From Gemmatimonadota bacterium (GTDB taxonomy: Bacteria > Gemmatimonadota > Gemmatimonadetes > Longimicrobiales > Gaopeijiaceae), in NCBI GenBank assembly GCA_028874905.1, contig JAPPGZ010000010.1, positions 1 to 50,597 of the forward strand: 50,597 nt of DNA, read 5' to 3'. Position 1 is the stretch's first letter, and each line of letters opens with the position of its first letter. The notes below the pieces were generated by a model that saw nothing but the letters and a program-made list of their open reading frames with translations, made no database searches and had not been told where the DNA came from. Position numbers and translations under genes: made by a program. Below are positions 42,983 through 50,597 of the stretch, in pieces.

Positions 42983-43717
42983 TCAGTTCACCTCGCCCTC
43001 GGCAGGCGCCGTCTCGCCGTCACCGCTGTCGGCTTCGTCCGATCCAGGCCCGAGCCCCTGCATCTGCCGCACGTAATTGACGATGTGCCAGCGGTCGTAG
43101 TGGCTGATCTGGTGTCCGTAGGCCGGCATCAGGGCCCGGCCGACGCGGATCATCCCATAGAGATAGCCGTCGCTCCTCGCCGTCGCCGCGTCGCCGGTCA
43201 GGGGGTATGCGGCCAGGGCCGGGTGAACCTCGAAGATGTAGCCCGTGGTTCCGGAGCCGTCGGGTCCGTGGCAGACGATGCAGACGCGCTCGTAGAGCTG
43301 TTCGCCGCGCGCGAGCGACTCCGCCGTCGCCGGGACCGGGTTGGTGAGGCTGTCCACGACCTCGGGACGGTTGGTCATGTCGAGTTGCGTAAACGGCGGG
43401 GGTACGTCGGAACTTCCCTCGGGCTGGCCGACATTCGTGTCGAAGTGACCCGCCGGGTAGTTCCCCGCGGCCATGGGCACCGTGCCCTCGGGAGGCAGCA
43501 GCGTGTGCTCGTAGGGATCGAAAGACCGCTGGTCGCGCATGCTGCGGCCGAAGACATTGCCCATGAAGTCGTCCAACGGCACACAGCCCCCGGAAACCAG
43601 CAGCGCCAGACAAAGTCCGAGGACGGCACGCCCAGGCACAGGTGAGCCGGGGCAGAGGCGGCCCGTCACCCGCATGGCAGTGGCGCCAACACGCACCCGG
43701 TCAGACATCGAAGCCAT
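42983..43717 (-). CDS. actE: Alternative complex III subunit ActE, monoheme cytochrome c
   Basis: A 244-residue cytochrome c of the ACIII complex. The lipobox LLVSGGC (Cys45) suggests anchoring by lipid. A single heme motif C146-I-V-C149-H150 is present, with a likely axial Met197 in RALMPAYGHQ. The N-terminal 40 residues before the lipobox are longer than a usual signal, so the true start may be the fourth codon or later. GGGAGG stands 6 bases before the ATG at 43717. It overlaps actD by 17 bases. The role is to pass electrons from the complex toward a terminal oxidase or a soluble carrier. Confidence 0.93.
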   Translation of the reverse strand: MASMSDRVRVGATAMRVTGRLCPGSPVPGRAVLGLCLALLVSGGCVPLDDFMGNVFGRSMRDQRSFDPYEHTLLPPEGTVPMAAGNYPAGHFDTNVGQPEGSSDVPPPFTQLDMTNRPEVVDSLTNPVPATAESLARGEQLYERVCIVCHGPDGSGTTGYIFEVHPALAAYPLTGDAATARSDGYLYGMIRVGRALMPAYGHQISHYDRWHIVNYVRQMQGLGPGSDEADSGDGETAPAEGEVN

Positions 43718-44242
43718 CCGGATCCTCCCGCAACTCCTCCGGATCGAAACCGGCCAGGATCGTCCTGACCTCGTCGATTCTGGCCGGCGGAGCGGTTACG
43801 TAGACGCCGAACGAGCCGTTGGAGCACTCCGGGTGATAGGCCACCAGCGGCCGCAGGTTGGGCAGGCCGGCGTTGATGAAGAGGCCGATCACGGTCGAGA
43901 GCGCGCCGAACAGGATCGCGCACTCGAAGGCGATGATCACGTACGCGGGTATCGAGAGGATGGGTTTGCCGCCCGTCACCAGGGGCCAGTCCATCGACGT
44001 CCACGACGTGAACGCGAACCCCGTCGCAGCGCCGGTCAACCCGCCAGCCAGCGTGAACACCCTCACGGGACTGTGGGTCAGGGCCAGGCCTTCCTCCAGC
44101 AACTCGTGCTCCGGGAGCGGCGCATAGGCCCGGAATCCCTTGTGTCCCGCGGCGCGCAACGCCTTGCAGGCTTCCACCGTCGAGTCGAGGTGCGTGAAGA
44201 GCGCGAAAATCCCCTGGTGCCCGCGCCGGAACCTGGCTCCGA

Positions 44243-44246
<4 letters not shown>
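43701..44246 (-). CDS. actD: Alternative complex III subunit ActD
   Basis: A 181-residue DUF3341 protein, the D subunit of ACIII. It begins MIGARFRRGHQGIFALFTHLDS with an N-terminal ferredoxin-like domain (VEACKALRAAGHKGFRAYAPLPEHEL), followed by two membrane helices (about 70-90 and 108-132) and a C-terminal segment (FGVYVTAPPARIDEVRTILAG). ATG 44246 has GGAGG 7 bases upstream and shares an ATGA overlap with the actC stop. In known structures D is a small subunit that stabilises the membrane arm. No cofactor-binding motif is expected or seen. Confidence 0.94.
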
Positions 44247-45616
<1,370 letters not shown>

Positions 45617-45619
45617 CGG

Positions 45620-48600
45620 CTAGTGTCCACCATCGTCCACTTCGTGGTGGGTGACCTTCTTGAGGTAGTGGACCGCGGGCTGGGTGTTGATGAAGGCGTC
45701 GAGGACCCGGTAGGCGCGCTCGTCGGTGGCCGCCGCTGCCACCTGCGATTCGTGATCGCGGATGTTGCCGAAGCGGATGACGTCGGCCGGGCACACGCTC
45801 TGGCACGCGGTCCGGACCTCGCCGTCCCGCACGTCACGTCCCTCCACCGCCGCGCGGTTCCCCGCTTCCCGGATCCGCTGGACGCAGAACGTGCACTTCT
45901 CCATGACGCCGTTGTCCCGCACGGTAACGTCCGGGTTGAACTGCCAGTTCATGGGCTCGGGAATGTTCTCCCGCGTGTAGCGATACCAGTTGAAAACCCG
46001 GACCTTGTACGGGCAGTTGTTGGCGCAGTACCGCGTGCCCACGCAACGATTGTACGCCTGGGCGTTCAGTCCGTCGGGCGTATGATAGGCCGCGAACACC
46101 GGGCAGACGGGTTCGCATGGGGCGTTGTTGCAGTGCTGGCAGAGCATCGGCAGGAAGCGGATGTCCACCGGCCCCGAGTGCGAGGCGTCGACCGTCTCGT
46201 AGTACCGCTCCAAGCGCATCCAGTGCATCTCGCGGCCCATGGTGGCCTGCACCTCACCGACCCAGGGGATGTTGTTCTCGGCCTGGCACGCCGTGATGCA
46301 CGCCCCGCACCCCGTGCACTTGTCGAGGTCGATGGCCATCGCCCACCGGGGCCCCTCGCGATCGTACTCTCCGAAGTCCGAACCGGGCAGCGGGAAGTCC
46401 TCCGCCAGCCCCTCGGTGGCGACCGGCCGGAAGCCGCCTCCTTCCTGCAGCTCGCGGATCTGATCATGGGCGTCTTCGGCGTCGTGTGCGTCCTCAGCCG
46501 CGTGGCCAAGGGCGGAGAGCGCCACGGCGGGCGTGACGTTGCGGTCGTCCTGGTCGCTTGAGCCCTCGGTCGACGTCAGCCGTCGCCAGGCACCCGTGGC
46601 GGTCACCGTGACACGGGTCGAAACCAGCGCGAGCGTCCCGGACACGGCATCGGTGGCTTCGGGCAGCAACTCCATGGGATTGACACCGTTGCCGTTGGCG
46701 AAGCGGCCGTAGTCGGTGTGGCCGCCGCCCATTGCCAGGGCCACGACGTCCTCCCGTATCCCCGGATAGGCCCACACCGGGACTTCCACCGTACCGTTCG
46801 CCGATGTGATGCTCACCACGTCGCCCGACCGGAGGCCAAGGCGCTCGGCGGTCGCCGGGTTCATCTCGGCCCACGAGTGCCACATGACCTTCGATACGGG
46901 ATCGGGGAGTTCCAGCAGCCACGGCCGGTTGGCGTGGGCACCGTCGCCGAAACGCGGCGACGGGTGGACCAGCAGGGTAAGGTCGCCATCTCCGCTGAGC
47001 CGTGGCAGACGAAAGTCGACCGCCGTCGTCGGAGCCTGCAGGGCCGCGATCTTGGGCGTAAGGTCGGTGTATGACACTGAACCCGTTCGGAGCAATTCCC
47101 GCCAGCGTGCGCTCGGGTCGCCCGCCAGACCGGCCGCCTCGCCGTTCAGCGCGAGCCACGCGTCGTGCGCGCCGCGCAGGTAGTCGTGGAAGCTCGGCGC
47201 GCCGAAGTCGTGGCCCAGCTGACGGCCCGCCTCCAGGAGCACATCGCTCATCGGGCGCGAGTCGTATGCGGGTACGGGACGCATGGCCGGCTGCCTGACC
47301 GAATACGTGCCGGGTGCGGGAATGGCATCGGCCCAGGACTCGAGCGGGTGCGCATCCGGCAGAACCAGGTCGGCCATCACCGATGTCTCGTCCAGCGCGG
47401 TCGCGAAAGCGACCTTGAAGGGAGCCAGCGCGAACGCATCGCGGAACCCGGACGCGGGCGGCAGGGAGTAGGCGGGGTTGGTCCCGGCCACGACCGCCAC
47501 GCCGTACACGCCACCGCTCATTTCGCGGATCGCGTCGGCCACTTCCGCGTACGAAGAAGCCTCGGCGTCCGGCGCGTCGTCAATGTGCATGGTGCGACCG
47601 AGACTGCCCGCCGCCGCGTTGAGGATCAGGACAGCAAGGTTCGCCGCCGTAGCCGTCTGGTGGTGCCCGGCGGCTCCCGGCCCTAGAGCCAGTGCCGTGC
47701 CCGCCTCGAACTGATCCGCGAGCGCCACCAGGGCATCGGCCTCGACTCCCGCCGCTTCAGCAGCTTCCTCGAGTCCGTGCCCCGCCGCAAGCTCGGTGTA
47801 AGGTCCGGCGTCGGCGCCTCGGCGTACGAGTTCGCCGGCGACGGCCAGAGCGATTCGCGCTTCCGACCCCGCGCGGGCGGGAATCCACTCGTCAGCATTC
47901 TGTCCGGTCAGGGACAGACGCGGTCCCACGAATACGAATTTCCCCTTGGCCCCGTGATCCACCCCATGCATGCCGGCGAAGTCCGCGGCGAACGAGACCG
48001 GCGACAGCCAGGTATCGAGAAAATCGGCACCAAACGACACGAGGAAATCGGCCGCGGCGATGTCGTACCTGGGCAGCGCATTCACGCCGAAGGCGATGTC
48101 GGTGGCCCTCCGCAATGCGGAGTCGTCCAGCGCGTCGTGGATGACCCGCCGCCCGCCGACCGCGTCGACGAAGCTGTCGAGGAACCCGCCCTCGGTGGGT
48201 CCCTTTCTCCCCGTCAGGAAGAGCGAACGTCCGCCGGTGCCCAGCCGATCCACGAGGATATCGAGAGCCTCGTCCCAGGTGATCTCTTCGAATCCGTTCG
48301 GGCCCGAGCGCATCGGCGCCGCCACGCGATCCGGGTCGTAGAGTGCCTGCAACGCGGACACCCCGCGCGAGCAGACTCCTCCGCGGGAAACGGGATGATC
48401 GGGATTGCCCTCGATCATGACCGCGCGCCCCTCGCGTGTCCGCACCCGGATCCCGCAACCGCCCGCGCATTCGCCACACGTCGACGCGTACCAGGTCGCG
48501 ACCCCCGGCGTAATCTCTTCGGGAGGCGTTACGTAGGGGATCAGTCGCTCGACCTTCTCGGTCGCACAACCGGCGACGGCTGCACCGGCACTGCCGGCGC

Positions 48601-48643
48601 CGACAACCTTCAGAAAATCACGCCGCGCAAATCCGTCGCTCAT
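45620..48643 (-). CDS. actB: Alternative complex III subunit ActB (molybdopterin-like and Fe-S domains)
   Basis: A 1007-residue periplasmic electron-transfer subunit. The N-terminal Tat signal has A-R7-R8-D-F-L-K. Residues 50-720 resemble a molybdopterin oxidoreductase and carry the full C-x2-C-x3-C-x27-C set (Cys56, 59, 63, 91). The C-terminal part, from about 800, is a ferredoxin-like domain with four Cys groups (CTGCGACITACQ, CQHCNNAPCEPVCP, CVGTRYCANNCPY, CTFCVQRI...ACQSVCP) for cubane-type clusters. The ATG at 48643 shares one base with the actA stop (TGATG); an upstream ATG at 48655 is possible. In ACIII no molybdenum has been found; the Fe-S chain links the quinol site to ActA/ActE hemes. 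Confidence 0.96.
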   Translation of the reverse strand: MSDGFARRDFLKVVGAGSAGAAVAGCATEKVERLIPYVTPPEEITPGVATWYASTCGECAGGCGIRVRTREGRAVMIEGNPDHPVSRGGVCSRGVSALQALYDPDRVAAPMRSGPNGFEEITWDEALDILVDRLGTGGRSLFLTGRKGPTEGGFLDSFVDAVGGRRVIHDALDDSALRRATDIAFGVNALPRYDIAAADFLVSFGADFLDTWLSPVSFAADFAGMHGVDHGAKGKFVFVGPRLSLTGQNADEWIPARAGSEARIALAVAGELVRRGADAGPYTELAAGHGLEEAAEAAGVEADALVALADQFEAGTALALGPGAAGHHQTATAANLAVLILNAAAGSLGRTMHIDDAPDAEASSYAEVADAIREMSGGVYGVAVVAGTNPAYSLPPASGFRDAFALAPFKVAFATALDETSVMADLVLPDAHPLESWADAIPAPGTYSVRQPAMRPVPAYDSRPMSDVLLEAGRQLGHDFGAPSFHDYLRGAHDAWLALNGEAAGLAGDPSARWRELLRTGSVSYTDLTPKIAALQAPTTAVDFRLPRLSGDGDLTLLVHPSPRFGDGAHANRPWLLELPDPVSKVMWHSWAEMNPATAERLGLRSGDVVSITSANGTVEVPVWAYPGIREDVVALAMGGGHTDYGRFANGNGVNPMELLPEATDAVSGTLALVSTRVTVTATGAWRRLTSTEGSSDQDDRNVTPAVALSALGHAAEDAHDAEDAHDQIRELQEGGGFRPVATEGLAEDFPLPGSDFGEYDREGPRWAMAIDLDKCTGCGACITACQAENNIPWVGEVQATMGREMHWMRLERYYETVDASHSGPVDIRFLPMLCQHCNNAPCEPVCPVFAAYHTPDGLNAQAYNRCVGTRYCANNCPYKVRVFNWYRYTRENIPEPMNWQFNPDVTVRDNGVMEKCTFCVQRIREAGNRAAVEGRDVRDGEVRTACQSVCPADVIRFGNIRDHESQVAAAATDERAYRVLDAFINTQPAVHYLKKVTHHEVDDGGH

Positions 48644-49209
48644 CAGTAGTGACATACCGTGCAATCGCGTGACGCGCCGCGCTCCAGGTGACATGAGACG
48701 CACCAGCCCATGCGCAAATCGCCGGCTTCGGGCGCCATTTCCTCGAGCACTCCCATGGCCTGAACCTCTCCGTGGCAGGTCTGGCAGGAGACCCCGGCAG
48801 CAACGTGGCGCATGTGCGGGAACTTCACGTGATCCGCGACCTTGTAGATACGCTTCCAGGGGATGGGCGTGCCCGAGTTGTGGTACTCCAGGACCCTGGC
48901 GACCTCGGCGGGGTCGTTCCGCCCCGGAATCGCCTGGTGACAGCCCACGCAGGTTGCCACCGGAGGAATCCCGGCATCGACCGAACGCTCCGCGGAGAAA
49001 TGGCAGTACTGGCAGTCGATCAGGAACTGTCCCGCGTGGGTGTCATGCGGGAACTGGATCGGCTGGAACTGCTCCGAGTCTTCGGCGACTTCGCTCATCG
49101 CGCCGCCGTCGGGAGTCTGTCGGCCGGCGACCACGGCGACCGCAAAGAGGACTGGTGCTACTGCGACACCGGCCCCCAGCCACAACCTTTTCATTCGAGC
49201 AGTAGGCAT
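48643..49209 (-). CDS. actA: Alternative complex III subunit ActA, pentaheme cytochrome c
   Basis: A 188-residue multiheme cytochrome c with one N-terminal membrane helix (about 10-28). Five heme motifs are seen: CQYCH (66-70), CVGCH (87-91), CQTCH (142-146), CVSCH (170-174) and CTVCH (183-187), matching the known pentaheme A subunit. Additional His residues (H55, H58, H110, H132, H135) are candidates for distal ligands. First gene of the act operon, with the next gene starting on its stop codon. The ATG at 49209 or the Met six codons later could be the start; neither has a strong ribosome site. Confidence 0.95.
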   Translation of the reverse strand: MPTARMKRLWLGAGVAVAPVLFAVAVVAGRQTPDGGAMSEVAEDSEQFQPIQFPHDTHAGQFLIDCQYCHFSAERSVDAGIPPVATCVGCHQAIPGRNDPAEVARVLEYHNSGTPIPWKRIYKVADHVKFPHMRHVAAGVSCQTCHGEVQAMGVLEEMAPEAGDLRMGWCVSCHLERGASRDCTVCHY

Positions 49210-49279
49210 CGCGGACCCGTCGCCGGGTCGAGGTTGAGAGTTGAAGGGATTCCCCTGAGGGGCATTCAGAAGCCGAAGG

Positions 49280-49309
49280 AAGGTAGGGAATCGTCCACAA
49301 CGATGTCAA
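49280..49309 (-). promoter_or_regulatory. Probable promoter of act operon
   Basis: On the minus strand a perfect TTGACA (49309-49304) and a weak TACCTT (49285-49280) are separated by 18 bases. Transcription would start near 49273, about 65 bases before actA. The -35 is strong but the -10 poor, so activation by a regulator is possible. Confidence 0.4.
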
Positions 49310-49407
49310 CGAACCGGGGGTGCCGGGTCCCTGCCGACGTGCCGGCAGCCGGGACTCCCCCTTCCCGCGCGGAGGACGGCAGCGCAGTACAGAGCCGCAC
49401 CCGCCTT

Positions 49408-49435
49408 TTGCCGCGGCGCCTTCGTGCACTAGACT
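49408..49435 (+). promoter_or_regulatory. Possible promoter giving a leaderless transcript
   Basis: TTGCCG (49408-49413) and TAGACT (49430-49435) with a 16-base spacer. The predicted start falls at or next to the ATG at 49443, which has no ribosome binding site. Confidence 0.3.
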
Positions 49436-49442
49436 AGAATCC

Positions 49443-49766
49443 ATGGAGCCCACGTCTCTGCCCCCCGACCCATCCGCACCGTCGGTCCCGCCGGACGCGG
49501 ACGACGGTTCCGCACCTGGTATCCACGTCACGACCTTCACGCACGAAGGACGGTTCTGGGATGTGCATCTGGAGTTTGTGGACGAGGGTCAGGCGACGGA
49601 ATTCTGCAGAGGGAGACTCTGCTACATCCCCACCGATCAAGCCGACCACGAGGAGCCGATCCGCACGGCCGTGATCTTCATCGAGCCGAGCTACGAAGAG
49701 GTCAGGCAGGCCGCGCTGGCTCTCGACCGCTACAATCTGGCGGCGCTGCTGCGCTCCGTCACCTGA
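49443..49766 (+). CDS. Acidic hypothetical protein
   Basis: A 107-residue protein that I do not recognise. Residues 1-28 are Pro/Ser/Asp-rich and probably disordered. The rest (HVTTFTHEGRFWDVHLEFVDEG...AVIFIEPSYEEVRQAALALDRYNLAALLRSV) looks like a compact alpha/beta domain, with a strand pair, an E-P-S-Y-E-E-V turn and two C-terminal helices. No signal peptide or membrane helix. The ATG at 49443 has no ribosome binding site and may be leaderless. It lies 14 bases before the amidotransferase gene on the same strand and could be co-transcribed with it. Divergent from the act operon. Confidence 0.65.
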   Translation: MEPTSLPPDPSAPSVPPDADDGSAPGIHVTTFTHEGRFWDVHLEFVDEGQATEFCRGRLCYIPTDQADHEEPIRTAVIFIEPSYEEVRQAALALDRYNLAALLRSVT

Positions 49767-49780
49767 CGCCACTCGCGTAC

Positions 49781-50518
49781 GTGCCGCAGTCCGCTTCACC
49801 GCTCCGTTGCCTCCTGCTTCAGGTTCGCGACCCCGGTGATCCGATGATGGCGCACGAGGTTTCTTCCTTCGAGCGCGCCCTCGCGCCGCTACAGGCGGAG
49901 ATTGCAGTCTTCGACCTGCTCGGCGGAAGGCTCCACCGCCCACATCTTGCCCGTACCGATCTCGTGCTGCTGGGCGGGAGCGGCGCGTATTCCGCCGCCA
50001 TCGGAGGACCATGGTTCGCCAGCGCCTTGAACTCGCTGCGCACCGTGCACGACTCCGGCGTTCCCGCCTTCGCTTCGTGCTGGGGATTCCAGGCCATGGC
50101 CGTCGCGATGGGTGGCCGGGTCGTGCAGGACCGGAGCCGCGCCGAGGTCGGGACCCATAGGGTGTTTCTCACGGCCGAAGCGCGCCGGGACCCGGTCTTC
50201 GGCGGCCTTCCGCCCTCGTTCGCCGCGCAAATGGGGCACGAGGACCTGGTGGAGGAACTGCCGCCGCGCACGACGCTGCTCGCGTCGTCGGACGCGGTGG
50301 TCAATCAGGCGTATCGGTTCGAGGACGCGCCCATCTACTGCACCCAGTTCCATCCGGAGCTGGATTCGGCGGGACTGCTGGCCCGATTGTCCACCTACCC
50401 GAGATACGCGGCTGAAGTCACAGGCGCGTCGTTCCAGGAAATCGTGGACCGCGTCGAGGACACCCCGGCGGCCAATCAGCTGGTGCGCCTTTTTGTCGAG
50501 AACTTCGTGCGCGGGTAG
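49781..50518 (+). CDS. Class I glutamine amidotransferase
   Basis: A 245-residue GATase1 domain protein that would release ammonia from glutamine. The catalytic triad is visible: nucleophile Cys100 in FASCWGFQ, His191 and Glu193 in CTQFHPELD. Oxyanion-site GGSGAYS lies earlier (65-71). It is a stand-alone domain resembling the GMP-synthase-like single-domain group, without a synthetase domain or partner gene in view; the natural acceptor is unknown. Start GTG 49781. Together with the acidic protein upstream it forms a short rightward unit. After its stop the last 79 bases of the window hold nothing recognisable. Confidence 0.9.
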   Translation: MPQSASPLRCLLLQVRDPGDPMMAHEVSSFERALAPLQAEIAVFDLLGGRLHRPHLARTDLVLLGGSGAYSAAIGGPWFASALNSLRTVHDSGVPAFASCWGFQAMAVAMGGRVVQDRSRAEVGTHRVFLTAEARRDPVFGGLPPSFAAQMGHEDLVEELPPRTTLLASSDAVVNQAYRFEDAPIYCTQFHPELDSAGLLARLSTYPRYAAEVTGASFQEIVDRVEDTPAANQLVRLFVENFVRG

Positions 50519-50597
50519 CCGGCACTCCTGGCAGTCCGTGGGTAAAGCCGCCCGAGCACCGAGAGCGGCGAGGCGCCGGGCCGGCAAGGCGCGACGA

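Overview
High-GC bacterial chromosome segment of about 50.6 kb, dense with genes from about 3.2 kb onward. The best taxonomic guess is Gemmatimonadota or a close relative. The reasons are a full alternative complex III (ActABCDEF) operon in place of a bc1 complex, a PadR regulator with a permease-prefix membrane protein, a short group-2 sigma factor of RpoD/SigA type, and frequent GTG/TTG starts behind strong AGGAGG sites. This is inferred from gene content; no 16S rRNA, ribosomal protein or tRNA gene lies in the window.

Layout. (a) 1-3.2 kb is sparse and visibly more AT-rich. It holds three unrecognised small genes and ends at an amidohydrolase gene that has lost its C-terminal part, so it looks like an insertion or rearrangement junction. 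(b) 3.2-10.5 kb is a leftward operon: EVE protein, CoA-acylating (methyl)malonate-semialdehyde dehydrogenase, class III aminotransferase, a small membrane protein, an SSS symporter, signal peptidase I and the truncated amidohydrolase. It reads as uptake and breakdown of a beta-amino acid or related compound. (c) 10.6-12.1 kb is a rightward PadR - four-helix protein - small ExbB-like protein module. (d) 12.1-17.3 kb, leftward: M23 peptidase lipoprotein, ATP-type PEP carboxykinase and malic enzyme (the C4/C3 node). (e) 17.4-20.4 kb, rightward: Omp85-like barrel and sigma factor. (f) 20.4-23.8 kb, leftward: short SSB and DNA polymerase I with a degenerate proofreading domain. (g) 24.0-28.2 kb: an MscS-type channel with a lipoprotein signal, translationally coupled to a 1010-residue unrecognised protein with an ATPase-like domain whose Walker A lysine is replaced. 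(h) 28.3-37.0 kb, leftward: cold-shock protein, lytic transglycosylase, TolQ/ExbB-type channel, lipoyl transferase/ligase, UlaG-like hydrolase, GcvP and GcvH. (i) 37.2-41.7 kb, rightward: acyl-CoA dehydrogenase, a 59-residue TatA, MFS transporter, TrmJ-like methyltransferase and a serine hydrolase lipoprotein. (j) 41.7-49.2 kb, leftward: actA to actF. (k) 49.4-50.5 kb, rightward: an acidic hypothetical protein and a class I glutamine amidotransferase.

Functional threads. Respiration is represented by ACIII; TatA would support export of its Tat-signalled ActB. Carbon metabolism is represented by PckA/MaeB, the glycine cleavage proteins P and H with a lipoyl-attachment enzyme two genes downstream, branched acyl-CoA oxidation, and semialdehyde oxidation. 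Envelope functions recur (LepB, M23, Slt, Omp85, MscS, two ExbB-like loci). The least explained parts are the MscS/ATPase pair and the PadR-linked pair of membrane proteins that share a core motif.
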